A stretch of 64,000 nucleotides of DNA, from the NCBI RefSeq assembly GCF_003259615.1, contig NZ_QLLR01000007.1, positions 62,001-126,000 on the forward strand, read 5' to 3'. The first letter of the stretch is position 1. Each line of letters opens with the position of its first letter. The translations under genes and the position numbers were made by a program. The notes under the pieces were generated by a model. It ran no database searches. It was not told the origin of the DNA and saw only the letters and a list, made by a program, of their open reading frames with translations. Positions 46,933 through 56,629 of this stretch are shown here, piece after piece. Source of the stretch: Pedobacter cryoconitis (GTDB taxonomy: Bacteria > Bacteroidota > Bacteroidia > Sphingobacteriales > Sphingobacteriaceae).

Positions 46933-47370
46933 ATGTTTAACGAATTGAATAAATACAAAAAGAACGGCCATTTCTTTTTGACATCAGATGATAAATTAAA
47001 AGACGTATGTAATGCGCCTGAAAAAGAAATTGGCGTATTCCTGACGTATGCACTGAGGAACGGGAGAGTTGAGCTCGTATTTATAGGAGGCACAGGAGAG
47101 GTCACCAAAAAAGAACTAAATGCAATTCAGAGTACAGGAACCGGTGGGCTTAAAGATCAGCTGATCAATGGTATGCAATTTACCGATGTACCCAGAGAAA
47201 TATCCTGGCCTGCGCAAATGAAGAAAGAAAACATTGAAGCGCTCGATGTTTATTGGTATGTAACCTATAATGAGAAACATACTGATAGCCCCGGAAAAGT
47301 GGAAAATATACTGTTTGAAAGACATTATCAGCTCTTTCAGCATATGCCAAGATGGAACTCGGACCTGTAA
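46933..47370 (+). CDS. unknown soluble protein with possible GIY-YIG-like fold (145 aa)
   Basis: A 145-residue protein without signal or membrane segments. The pattern EIGVFLTYALRNGRVELVFIGG near residues 32-53 and a late glutamate with Tyr and Asn (LFERHYQLFQHMPRWN) recalls the order of elements in GIY-YIG nucleases. The classic GIY and YIG tripeptides are replaced (GVF, FIG), so the enzyme would be inactive or the likeness is chance. It lies 35 bases before the kinase gene on the same strand. Confidence 0.75.
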   Translation: MFNELNKYKKNGHFFLTSDDKLKDVCNAPEKEIGVFLTYALRNGRVELVFIGGTGEVTKKELNAIQSTGTGGLKDQLINGMQFTDVPREISWPAQMKKENIEALDVYWYVTYNEKHTDSPGKVENILFERHYQLFQHMPRWNSDL

Positions 47371-47405
47371 AATAGGTTTTGGGCATTTTGACTATATTTG
47401 CCGGA

Positions 47406-48983
47406 ATGAAAACTTCAGTATATAACTCCAGGTACTTCATTGCCATCGGAGTATTTATCTTACTGTGTTTTAGTGGGATTGGTTTTTTTATAACCAATAA
47501 ATTCAATAAGCGCACAGAACGGATCAGCATGGGTATGGCAACCAGCATTTATCAGCTGAGATCCAATGTTATCAATAATGAGTTCAGGGGGTTTATCGGA
47601 GGATTAAACAATGCTGAGCTCATCATACCTCAATTTAAAACTGCCGGTGATTTCCTGAAAGGGGAAAAGCTGATCAATGCACTGCTGTTGAGCCATCCTA
47701 AAATCAAACACGGCTGGTATGCAATCGTTAAAGACCGGGATACGGTGTACAAAACAATCAGTGAAAATGGGAATAACTATCAGCACGGTACGATATTACC
47801 CTATCAGAAAAAATGGATTCGTAATCAGCTCCTTTCAAAAGATACGATCACAAGAATAGGAACTGTGATCAATGCAGGAGACTCCATTCATGGTTTACTC
47901 GCTACCCGGCATCGCCTGGCAGACTCCTCTACGCTTATCCTGGGGCTGGATCTCAATTTCAAAGAATTACAGCGTTATTTATGGGGGGTAGATGGTCAAA
48001 GCCGTGCATCGATCTATATCGTTGATGAGCAGGGTAACTATGTGCTGAGCCCGGATGAAAAACAAATTGGGAAACAAATGCCGGGCGGAATTAAAACAGC
48101 CGGGCTGCAGAAGCTTCAGGATAGCATAAGCCGTTATGAAATAGCAACCTCTTCTTACCTGGGTATGCCTGTTTTTCGTTTTTATACCCCTTTCGGCATC
48201 AGCCGGATGAAATGGACAATGGTACTGGAAACACCTGTTTTTGTGATCGACGAAGACGTAAAGGCCATCGAAAAGTATGTGTTCCTGATGCTGATCGCGG
48301 CTACCTTAATTATCCTGGTATTAATAGAATGGTCACAAGCTAAATGGCAGAAACAGTTCATGCTGAGGCAGCAGGCTGAAATACTCGCAGCGCAGCAGGA
48401 AAAAGAAAATGCAATTCTGCAGCTGGATAAGCTCAAAGAAAAACTCGATCCGCATTTTCTGTTTAACTCGTTGAGCTCTCTGAATGGTTTAATTGAAGAA
48501 CAACCTGATCTGGCTAAAGCATTCGTTGTTAAGCTTTCCAGGGTATACCGCTATGTTTTAGATCCTACGCCAAACGGACTGGAAGAAGTTTCCAGAGAAG
48601 TACGTTTTGCCAGTGAATACTTTTTTCTGTTAAAAATACGGTTTGGAGAAGCGCTGGCATCCCTGGAAATCGATATTGACCCGCAGCACTCTTCCGCTTA
48701 TATTCCATTTATGAGTGTGCAGACTTTAGTGGAGAATGCAGTAAAACACAATATTGTTTCTAAACTTCAGCCGCTGCATATTAGTATCAGGAGTGAAGGA
48801 GAAGGTATCATTGTGACCAACAACCTACAACTACGCAGCGATGTAAAAGATTCCGGTAAGCAAGGTTTGAAATACCTGCAGGGTATTTATGCGCACTTTG
48901 GAGACTTTCACCTGAGTTATGGAATAGAAAATGGGGCCTATCAATGCTTTTTGCCGCTCATTAAAAAACCTTCCACTCCTTAA
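47406..48983 (+). CDS. sensor histidine kinase, LytS/YehU type
   Basis: A protein of 525 residues from the ATG at 47406; the frame extends nine codons to an unlikely upstream start. Membrane segments lie at about 10-30 and 292-309, flanking an extracytoplasmic sensor region of about 260 residues. A short coiled coil (about 315-345) leads to the His-kinase box KLDPHFLFNSLSSLNG with His350, then VENAVKHN as the ATP N-box. The usual glycine-rich G-box is reduced to SGKQGLKYL, so the ATPase end is short. LytS-type kinases act on LytTR regulators; one is encoded at 56630 behind the protease and SusC/SusD genes. Confidence 0.93.
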   Translation: MKTSVYNSRYFIAIGVFILLCFSGIGFFITNKFNKRTERISMGMATSIYQLRSNVINNEFRGFIGGLNNAELIIPQFKTAGDFLKGEKLINALLLSHPKIKHGWYAIVKDRDTVYKTISENGNNYQHGTILPYQKKWIRNQLLSKDTITRIGTVINAGDSIHGLLATRHRLADSSTLILGLDLNFKELQRYLWGVDGQSRASIYIVDEQGNYVLSPDEKQIGKQMPGGIKTAGLQKLQDSISRYEIATSSYLGMPVFRFYTPFGISRMKWTMVLETPVFVIDEDVKAIEKYVFLMLIAATLIILVLIEWSQAKWQKQFMLRQQAEILAAQQEKENAILQLDKLKEKLDPHFLFNSLSSLNGLIEEQPDLAKAFVVKLSRVYRYVLDPTPNGLEEVSREVRFASEYFFLLKIRFGEALASLEIDIDPQHSSAYIPFMSVQTLVENAVKHNIVSKLQPLHISIRSEGEGIIVTNNLQLRSDVKDSGKQGLKYLQGIYAHFGDFHLSYGIENGAYQCFLPLIKKPSTP

Positions 48984-49033
48984 AACTGCGCTTTCACTTC
49001 ACAAAACGGGACTTTCACTTTTAATAATTTCAT

Positions 49034-49055
49034 AATCTCCCAACTAAGGGGGATT
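49034..49055 (+). promoter_or_regulatory. hairpin directly ahead of the metalloprotease gene
   Basis: Arms AATCTCCC (49034-49041) and GGGGGATT (49048-49055) pair with one G-U. The right arm holds the purine-rich AAGGGGGA that would be the ribosome site, 8-15 bases before the ATG at 49063, and is followed by TTTTG. It could end the kinase message or mask the start site. Confidence 0.45.
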
Positions 49056-49062
49056 TTGTAGC

Positions 49063-51750
49063 ATGATTTTGACTAAAAAACTTTTGAAATTGTCTTTTAC
49101 GGCGCTCTTTTTATTCTTATGCAACGTAAACGGTTTTACCCAGATACCTAAAAAATTACCTGTGCAACCGAAAAAATTACCTGTTCATAAAGGTGAAATC
49201 ACGGGTAAAAAAGCACTAACAGATACGCTTAAAAAGAAAGCAGATACAGCCAGTAAAAAGGAGCAGAAAAGTTATGCCGAATTATTAAAGAAGGCAACTA
49301 CGCTAAAAGGTTTATTTAAAGTACACCAGGTGGAGAACGATTATTACTTCGAAATTCCGCTGAACCTGATGGAAAAAGACTTTTTAGTAGTCAATAAAAT
49401 ATCCTCAGTACCGTTGGCGCTTAACGAATCGGGTGTCAATAAAGGAATGAACTTCGATAACAGGGTTATCCGTTTTTCAAGAAATAAAGCAGCTAAAACA
49501 GTGTGGGTTAAGGTAATCGTGCCACAAGTAGAATCTCCTGCAGGCGATGCTATCACCCGTTCCGTGAAAGATAACTTTACCGGTTCAGTGATAGAATCCT
49601 TTAAAATAGAAGCCTATTCCCCTGATTCATCGGCCGTTGTTGTGAAAATGAACAAAGTCTTTGATGGAACAGAGAAAAGTTTCAATGATGTATTTAATGA
49701 CATGGGCTTAGCAGCTACCCCTAAGACATCCCTGTCCGCTATTGAAAAGATTAAAAGTTTCCCTCAGAATATTGTCGTTCGTGCATTAATGAGCACAAGG
49801 GTAATGGATGCAGGAATCAGCGTACCTATTAGTATAACAGTAACAACGAACATTCTTTTGTTACCTGAAAAACCAATGAAACCTCGTTTTGCAGATAACA
49901 GAGTTGGTTTTTTTAGCACACCAAGATGGTATTTTTCAGACGCACAGCATAAACTGGAAACCAGGGAACTCGTTACCCGCTGGAGAATGGAACCTAAACC
50001 AGAAGACCAGGCGAAATACCTTAAAGGTGAATTGGTAGAACCAGTGAAGCCGATCATCTTTTATATCGATCCGGCAACTCCGCCAAAATGGAGAAAAGAA
50101 ATTATTGCTGGTGTAGTGGACTGGCAGAAAGCCTTTGAACAAGCAGGTTTTAAAAACGCAATTCAGGCACGTGAAGTTACAGATACCACAGATTACGATG
50201 GTGATGATGTACGCTACTCCGAAATCACTTATGCCGCTTCGCCTAAATCAAATGCAATGGGCCCGGCTGTAGTAGACCCAAGATCAGGAGAGATCCTGGA
50301 ATCTGATGTCATCTGGTGGCATAATGTAATGACTTCAGTTCAATACTGGATGCGCGTGCAAACCGGTATTATCGATCCTGAAGTAAGAAAAAATGACGTG
50401 TCTGATCAAAGAATGGGACATGCCATCCGTTTCGTTTCTTCTCATGAAATTGGCCATACTTTAGGTCTGAAACATAATATGTCTGCTTCGGCATCCTTCC
50501 CCGTTGACTCCTTACGCTCACCTGCTTTTACAGATCGTATGGGCGGAACAGCTTCTTCGATTATGGATTATGCACGTTTTAATTACGTAGCACAACCAGA
50601 AGATAAAGTCACTAACATTACGCCGCAAATCGGGGTTTATGATAAATATGCTATCGCATGGGGATACCGCTGGTTACCAGAAGAAGACCCGCGTAAGGAA
50701 TTGCCAATCCTTAAAGAATGGATTAAAGTACATGCAAATGATCCTTTATACCACTATGGGGAGCAGCAGCAAATGAAAAACATCGTAGATCCAAGGGCAC
50801 AATCTGAAGATCTTGGTGATGATGCAGTAAAAGCAAGCCGTTACGGACTGGCAAATTTAAAACGCCTGATCCCTCAAATTTTAACATGGTCAGCACCAGA
50901 AGGTGATAATTATTACCAGGCAGGTAAACTTTACCTGGCTGCAATCTGGCAATGGCAAACCTATGCAGAGCATGTAACTGCAAACATCGGAGGTTATTAT
51001 TTAGAAAACCCAGTTAGCGGAGACGGTAAAGACGCTTACAGACCAGTGCCTGTTAAGATCCAGAAGGGTGCGCTGGAATATTTCAAAGACCAGGTATTTA
51101 CGATGCCGGAATGGTTGTTCAATAAAGAACTGCTTAAAAAGACTTTCCCTATCAAAGATACGCCAATCGGGCCAATGGAATATGCCCCATTAAACCTGAG
51201 ACGAGAATATCAATACGGCCTGCTTTATAGCTTAATGAGCGAAGACCGTTTATTGAGAATGCTTGAAATGGAAGTTCAGTTTGGCAAAGAAAACGTATTT
51301 ACTGTGGGCGAATTGTTTAAAGATATACGCCCTGCGATCTTCGCACAAACCTTGAAAGGGAAAACACTGTCTATTACAGACCGCATGTTACAACAAAACT
51401 ATGTAGACGTTTTATTGGTGAGTACCGATAAAATGCTGGAAAAAATCACGAAGAAATCATTGTTGCAAACCAGCCTGAATAACTTACCTCAAACTTGTGA
51501 TTTAGGTTTGAATAAAGACGATGCAGCTCTAAATCAGCAGATGGAAAACGGTATCAATCCTTCGGTAAATCTGAGAAATATTTATGTTTCTGCCATGAGC
51601 CGGACTTCGGAAGTTGCATCAGCAAAAAGAGGAGAACTTTTACAAATCTTAACCCTGTTGGAAAACCATAAGAACAGCGGCGATGAGGCGACTAAAGGTC
51701 ATTATATGGATTTGATCCTTCGTATTCGTCAAAGCCTGCAAACTAAATAA
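49063..51750 (+). CDS. secreted zinc-dependent metalloprotease (DUF5117/DUF4953 type)
   Basis: A protein of 895 residues with a signal peptide (about 1-27, ending FTQ) and then a Lys/Pro-rich stretch (28-60). The metzincin motif HEIGHTLGLKH begins at His461 (His461, Glu462, His465, His471), followed by a Met-turn-like SIMDYARFNYVAQ. The N-terminal DUF5118-like and DUF5117-like regions and the C-terminal domain make up the usual Bacteroidota family of about 800-900 residues. It is expected to be periplasmic or surface-exposed. It lies between the kinase and SusC genes on the same strand, so it may work on the same nutrient as the SusC/SusD pair. Confidence 0.95.
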   Translation: MILTKKLLKLSFTALFLFLCNVNGFTQIPKKLPVQPKKLPVHKGEITGKKALTDTLKKKADTASKKEQKSYAELLKKATTLKGLFKVHQVENDYYFEIPLNLMEKDFLVVNKISSVPLALNESGVNKGMNFDNRVIRFSRNKAAKTVWVKVIVPQVESPAGDAITRSVKDNFTGSVIESFKIEAYSPDSSAVVVKMNKVFDGTEKSFNDVFNDMGLAATPKTSLSAIEKIKSFPQNIVVRALMSTRVMDAGISVPISITVTTNILLLPEKPMKPRFADNRVGFFSTPRWYFSDAQHKLETRELVTRWRMEPKPEDQAKYLKGELVEPVKPIIFYIDPATPPKWRKEIIAGVVDWQKAFEQAGFKNAIQAREVTDTTDYDGDDVRYSEITYAASPKSNAMGPAVVDPRSGEILESDVIWWHNVMTSVQYWMRVQTGIIDPEVRKNDVSDQRMGHAIRFVSSHEIGHTLGLKHNMSASASFPVDSLRSPAFTDRMGGTASSIMDYARFNYVAQPEDKVTNITPQIGVYDKYAIAWGYRWLPEEDPRKELPILKEWIKVHANDPLYHYGEQQQMKNIVDPRAQSEDLGDDAVKASRYGLANLKRLIPQILTWSAPEGDNYYQAGKLYLAAIWQWQTYAEHVTANIGGYYLENPVSGDGKDAYRPVPVKIQKGALEYFKDQVFTMPEWLFNKELLKKTFPIKDTPIGPMEYAPLNLRREYQYGLLYSLMSEDRLLRMLEMEVQFGKENVFTVGELFKDIRPAIFAQTLKGKTLSITDRMLQQNYVDVLLVSTDKMLEKITKKSLLQTSLNNLPQTCDLGLNKDDAALNQQMENGINPSVNLRNIYVSAMSRTSEVASAKRGELLQILTLLENHKNSGDEATKGHYMDLILRIRQSLQTK

Positions 51751-51831
51751 AAGCACACAAGAACACACACACACAAATAAACACCACACACACAATTCAC
51801 ACATTATCTAAACACACCTAAACAACAAACT
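51751..51831 (+). other. CA-repeat-like, G-poor leader of the SusC gene
   Basis: The 81 bases between the protease stop and the SusC ATG are almost free of G (two near the start) and consist mostly of CA/ACA steps (ACACACACACA, CACCACACACACA, CTAAACACACC). Such RNA cannot form stable hairpins and would keep the start site open. Confidence 0.7.
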
Positions 51832-54800
51832 ATGATTAAAAATCTACTGTTAATACTCTTCCTGATTGGCCTCAGTCTTTCAGGATACAGTCAGAAACAA
51901 ACCACTATAAGTGGGCAGGTTTTGGACCCGGAAGGATTACCAATACCCGGTGCATCTGTTTACGTGGATAAATCCACGATCGGTGAGCAGACCAATGTTA
52001 CCGGGGTGATCCAGAATACAGCGATCGGTACAGTAACGAACTCTGAAGGTAAATTTACATTAACTGTTCCCGAAGGTACGCCGGCTATCCGCGTAAGTTA
52101 TATGGGATATAGCTCTGTACTGGTAAATATTATCAATAAGACTAAACTGACCATTTCAATGGCTAGTAATGATAATAACCTGGGCGAAGTAGTTGTGAAC
52201 GGTTATACGACGATTTCAAAACGTAAGAATACCACTGCAACAACTGTGCTGGATTATGACAAAGTCCGTCAGTCCGGAGTTTCAGGGATCGATCAGATGC
52301 TGGAAGGCCAGATTGCTGGTGTCGCGGTAACTTCCTTAGGCGGAGGGCCGTCGGGTGCACCAAAAATCCGTATCCGTGGTACGGTTTCTTTAAACGGTGG
52401 TCAGGACCCATTATGGGTATTAGACGGGATTCCTCTGGAAGGAACCAATTTGCCAAATACTTTAACTGATAAAGATGATATTGATCAATTGCGTAACCTG
52501 CCAATTGCAGGCTTAAACCCAGATGATATTGCTGATATTACAATTTTGAAGGATGCAGCAGCAACCTCTATTTATGGAGCAAGAGCAGCAAACGGAGTCA
52601 TTGTAATTACGACGAAAAAAGGTAAAAAAGGACCAGTATCTATCAACTTTAGTGCGAATACTTTCATTTCAGAACGTCCAAACCTGGATAAGCTGAACCT
52701 GATGAATTCGACTGAAAAAGTTGATTTTGAATTAGGCCTTGCTGCAAGACCAGACCTTGTTTACCGCAGTAGTCAGGGTGAAGTAGCCAGGATTCTTAAC
52801 CGGAACAATGAATTGGAAAACTACCAGACCAATGGTTTTTCAGGTTTAAGTTCTGCAACACAACAAGCTATCAATGCACTTCGCGGAAACAATACAGACT
52901 GGAATAAAGAACTTTATCAGACTGCGATCAATCAGCAATACAGTTTAAGTTTTTCAGGAGGAAATGACCAGGCGAATTATTATTTTTCTGGTGGTTATTA
53001 CGACGAAAAAGGAACAACGATAGGTACCGGACTGAAAAGATATAACATGACTTTGAAGACTGATTTTAACCTGTCTCAAAAGTTAAAAGTAGGAGTCTCA
53101 ATTTTCGCTTCTAAGTCTGACCGTAAAAATTACCTTGCCGATGTAGATGGTTTTACGAATCCAGCAAGATATTCCAGAAATGTGAATCCTTATCAGCAAG
53201 TTAATAATGCTGACGGAAGCTATTCTTATGACAGAGATATTTTTGGGACCAGTAACCTGGTGAATGATATTTATGTTCCATTTAATATCATTGAAGAAAG
53301 AAATAATACCCGTTATACTTTAGGAAATAAAAGTGTAAAAAGTATTATTGATATGGATTACCAGATCTTTAAAGATCTGAAATTGCATTCTGAACTGGGT
53401 TTACAATTTGAAGAGACTGCCATGGAGAAATATGCAGGTCAGGAATCTTACTTTAACCGCAAATTCAAACAAGGTACAAGTTACTACAATTCTAAAACCA
53501 AGCAATACGAGTTCTTCTTGCCTGAAGGCGGAATTATCCAGAATCAGCAAACCTCATTCTTTCAATACAACTGGAAAACTTTGCTGGAATATAAAAAGGT
53601 GATCAACGAGAAACATGAAATTGAAGCACTCGCTGGTACAGAATTCAGAAAGAATAACAATGAGGATATTTTGACGAAAGGGTTCGGTTTCAACGAGCGT
53701 ACTTTAACCAATCAGAATATCCTGTTCCCAAATTCAGAAAGAATAAACGACGATATTTACCGGGCTTACAGGAAGACTAAACTAAGCAATGCTTACGCTT
53801 CTTTCTACGGTACACTTTCTTATACCTATAACAGAAGATATACTGCTTATGGTAGTGTACGTTATGATGGCTCAGACTTATTTGGTGTAGATCCTAAATA
53901 CAGATACCTGCCAATTTACTCTATCTCGGGTGCATGGAATGCGAATGAAGAAGACTTTATCAAAAAAATAAAGGCGATCTCTAATCTGCGTTTCCGTACT
54001 TCATATGGTATCCAGGGAAATATTGATAAAAATACCTCTCCGCAAATTGTGGGCAGATATAGCAATACCAACATATTACCAGGCAGTTCAGAAGGAACTA
54101 TTAACGTAGAAAGTCCGCCAAATGGTAAACTTCGCTGGGAAAAAACGACAACATTTAATGCAGGTGTAGACTTAGGCTTATTTAACAATGCTTTCCAGAT
54201 CACTTTTGATTACTACAACAGAAACAGTAAAGATCTGATTGGCTTGCAATCCTTACCATTAGAGAATGGATTTGAGTTTACCAACTCTAACTTTGCACAA
54301 GTCAAAAATAAAGGATTGGAACTGACTATTTCGACAAGGAACATCAGTACTAAAGGTTTCCAATGGTGGACCGATTTTAACATCGCCCATAATAAAAGTA
54401 AGGTGACCCGTGAAATGGCCAAAGCTAACCAGTTCACCCCATCCAGAGAAGGTTATCCTGTAAATGCTTTGTTTGTTTTGAAAACAGCAGGGCTGGATGC
54501 CAATGGAATTCCACAATTCTTACAAGATGGTAAGGTAGTTTCCCTGGAGAATTTCTACAAATTATATGACCCTTATGCAGAATTTGATCCGGGATATGCA
54601 ACTTCAACCGCTTTAACCAACAAAGAATACCAGGGCTTATACACTTATGCTGGTGACAGAGATCCTAAATATACAGGAGGACTGGTTAACCGTTTCCGTT
54701 TTGGGAACATTGACCTGGCGATTTCTGCGATCTTTAACCTGAGCCAGATGGTGTCTGTTACTCCTTCCTACAATCCGGCAGCAGTTGACCGCGGAATGAA

Positions 54801-55191
54801 TTTTAACAAGGACATCTTAAACGCATGGACACCAACTAATACCAACACGGACCAACCTCAGATTATTGATAACGAGACGGGTGATGGTTCACGCTGGATG
54901 GCTTTTAACTGGTACAACAGGGGAGATCCTGCAAACTCTTATAGATCTCTGGATATTTTTGCGAAAAAGGTGAGCTATCTGCGTTTGAACAGTATCCGTT
55001 TAGGTTACACTTTACCTGCAAAAATCTCCTCAAAAGTTAAGGCAAATTCGCTGAGATTCAGTGTAGAGGGCAGAAACATGTTTGTATTAAGTACAGGCTA
55101 TAAAGGATATTCTGATCCTGAGACTTATGGTAATATTTATGCACAACCTATTTCCAGAAGTATTTCAATTGGTTTAAATGCAACATTTTAA
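51832..55191 (+). CDS. SusC/RagA family TonB-linked outer membrane transporter
   Basis: A protein of 1119 residues. Signal peptide (1-20, ending GYSQ), carboxypeptidase-regulatory-like domain (about 25-112), a TonB-box region (GEVVVNGYT) and a plug domain with the RagA signature ITILKDAAATSIYGARAANG (about residues 236-255). A 22-strand barrel follows and ends in phenylalanine (ATF), the usual outer-membrane insertion signal. The regulatory-like domain has an insert, QTNVTGVIQNTAIG, compared with the usual form. It takes up oligomeric nutrients, glycans or peptides, with the SusD lipoprotein encoded 10 bases downstream. Confidence 0.97.
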   Translation: MIKNLLLILFLIGLSLSGYSQKQTTISGQVLDPEGLPIPGASVYVDKSTIGEQTNVTGVIQNTAIGTVTNSEGKFTLTVPEGTPAIRVSYMGYSSVLVNIINKTKLTISMASNDNNLGEVVVNGYTTISKRKNTTATTVLDYDKVRQSGVSGIDQMLEGQIAGVAVTSLGGGPSGAPKIRIRGTVSLNGGQDPLWVLDGIPLEGTNLPNTLTDKDDIDQLRNLPIAGLNPDDIADITILKDAAATSIYGARAANGVIVITTKKGKKGPVSINFSANTFISERPNLDKLNLMNSTEKVDFELGLAARPDLVYRSSQGEVARILNRNNELENYQTNGFSGLSSATQQAINALRGNNTDWNKELYQTAINQQYSLSFSGGNDQANYYFSGGYYDEKGTTIGTGLKRYNMTLKTDFNLSQKLKVGVSIFASKSDRKNYLADVDGFTNPARYSRNVNPYQQVNNADGSYSYDRDIFGTSNLVNDIYVPFNIIEERNNTRYTLGNKSVKSIIDMDYQIFKDLKLHSELGLQFEETAMEKYAGQESYFNRKFKQGTSYYNSKTKQYEFFLPEGGIIQNQQTSFFQYNWKTLLEYKKVINEKHEIEALAGTEFRKNNNEDILTKGFGFNERTLTNQNILFPNSERINDDIYRAYRKTKLSNAYASFYGTLSYTYNRRYTAYGSVRYDGSDLFGVDPKYRYLPIYSISGAWNANEEDFIKKIKAISNLRFRTSYGIQGNIDKNTSPQIVGRYSNTNILPGSSEGTINVESPPNGKLRWEKTTTFNAGVDLGLFNNAFQITFDYYNRNSKDLIGLQSLPLENGFEFTNSNFAQVKNKGLELTISTRNISTKGFQWWTDFNIAHNKSKVTREMAKANQFTPSREGYPVNALFVLKTAGLDANGIPQFLQDGKVVSLENFYKLYDPYAEFDPGYATSTALTNKEYQGLYTYAGDRDPKYTGGLVNRFRFGNIDLAISAIFNLSQMVSVTPSYNPAAVDRGMNFNKDILNAWTPTNTNTDQPQIIDNETGDGSRWMAFNWYNRGDPANSYRSLDIFAKKVSYLRLNSIRLGYTLPAKISSKVKANSLRFSVEGRNMFVLSTGYKGYSDPETYGNIYAQPISRSISIGLNATF

Positions 55192-55201
55192 ATAATTCAA
55201 G

Positions 55202-56527
55202 ATGAAGAAAATTATACAATTATGTGCGGTCCTTGTGGTATTGCTTACCCTGGGCAGCTGTAAAAAATACTTAGATATTGAGCCAGTAGGGAGAGTAATC
55301 CCTAAAACTGAATCTGATTTCAGGGCGCTGCTTACTTCTGCCTATGCAGGTTTTGCAGAGCATAAATCATATCTGGCGGTACGTACAGACGAATTGGCAT
55401 TAAATGAAGCAGGTTATGACCTGGCACTTTACCGTGATGTATATAACTGGAATGATGCGGCTGCAGATCCTGCTACACGCGCTTTCCCATACCTTGCATT
55501 TTATAATACTATATTTTTTGCGAATGAAGTGATTGCAGAAGTACAGGATAAAGCAGGAGTGAGTGCGGCTACAGATCAAATGAAAGGGGAAGCTTATTTA
55601 TTGAGAGCTTACAGTCATTTTGAATTGCTGAATTTATATGCCAAACCTTACCAGGCAGCTACTGCGGGAACTGACCGCGGAGTACCATTATCGCTTAAAA
55701 TGGATCTGGAACAAAAGTTTGTTCCGGCTACTGTTGAAGCTGTCTATAACCAGGTGATGGCGGATATTAATGAAGGTCAGAAACTATTAAATGTAGCGAC
55801 CTTTGAAGCAGGAAAAAACTATCGTTTTACAACCCGCGCGGCACTGGCTTTGAAAGCAAGAGTATATGAATTTAAAGGGGACTGGACTAATTCACTGGCT
55901 GCAGCACAGCAGGCTCTGGCATTGAACAACCAGTTAGAAGATCTGAATGTTGCAGGTAGTAAATTACCGAATCAATACCAGGCTAAAGAGAACATTATGT
56001 CTATGGAAAAAACACTTAATGTTTCTGTTTCTCAATCTTTCTTTATTTCGGCTCATTTGCTTAATACTTATAATCAAGCTAATGATCTGCGTTTTCCAAT
56101 CTATTTCAGCAAATCCAGTAAGGGTTATGTTTCTGTGAAAACAGGAAATAACGAGCTGGTTATTTCTTTCCGTAACGGCGAGTTATACCTGGTTCAGGCT
56201 GAAGCTGCTTTACAAACCGGAAATACTGCACTGGCAACGGAAAGTTTACTGGCTTTAAAAGCGAAACGTTTAAAACCGGCATATTTTGCAACGGAGAAAA
56301 CCAGGATTCAGGCATTGGCGAAAGCTGATCTGCTGAACGAAATTTATGCAGAGCGTGAAAGAGAGCTGGCACTGGAAGGTCACCGCTGGTATGATCTAAG
56401 AAGATATGGACAACCTGCTATTACGCATACCATTAATGGGACAGACTATATTTTAAAACAAAATGATACAAGATATACCTTGCCATTTCCTAAGGATGCT
56501 ATAGTGAATAACCCGGATCTGTTATAG
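55202..56527 (+). CDS. RagB/SusD family nutrient-binding lipoprotein
   Basis: A protein of 441 residues, short for the family (about 450-600). The lipoprotein signal has Cys20 (LGSC), then KKYLDIEPVGRVIPKTESDF, the SusD-like N-terminus. TPR-type helices include YLLRAYSHFELLNLYAKPY, and the end has the family motif ERERELALEGHRWYDLRRYG. It forms the lid of the SusC channel at the outer surface. No glycanase lies beside the pair. The nearby metalloprotease makes a peptide substrate plausible, by inference. Confidence 0.95.
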   Translation: MKKIIQLCAVLVVLLTLGSCKKYLDIEPVGRVIPKTESDFRALLTSAYAGFAEHKSYLAVRTDELALNEAGYDLALYRDVYNWNDAAADPATRAFPYLAFYNTIFFANEVIAEVQDKAGVSAATDQMKGEAYLLRAYSHFELLNLYAKPYQAATAGTDRGVPLSLKMDLEQKFVPATVEAVYNQVMADINEGQKLLNVATFEAGKNYRFTTRAALALKARVYEFKGDWTNSLAAAQQALALNNQLEDLNVAGSKLPNQYQAKENIMSMEKTLNVSVSQSFFISAHLLNTYNQANDLRFPIYFSKSSKGYVSVKTGNNELVISFRNGELYLVQAEAALQTGNTALATESLLALKAKRLKPAYFATEKTRIQALAKADLLNEIYAERERELALEGHRWYDLRRYGQPAITHTINGTDYILKQNDTRYTLPFPKDAIVNNPDLL

Positions 56528-56567
56528 ACAGGGTATAAAGTATCAAATGATATATTAAAATTGATTT

Positions 56568-56604
56568 AACTCCGGTCTGTTTCTGCAGGCCGGAGTTTTT
56601 TTTT
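56568..56604 (+). terminator. terminator of the SusC/SusD unit
   Basis: Stem AACTCCGG (56568-56575) and CCGGAGTT (56590-56597), with more pairing possible in the loop, followed by eight or nine T residues. It lies 41 bases after the SusD stop and 26 bases before the LytTR gene, so that gene probably has another promoter or gets read-through. Confidence 0.9.
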
Positions 56605-56629
56605 ACATTTACAGTTAAGCAATTCAAGC

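Noticed and set aside
47393..47400. TATATTTG box five bases before the kinase ATG, as a leaderless promoter
   Set aside because: The box is exact but no TTTG or TTG lies at the needed distance upstream. The gene is more likely read with the 145-aa gene before it.
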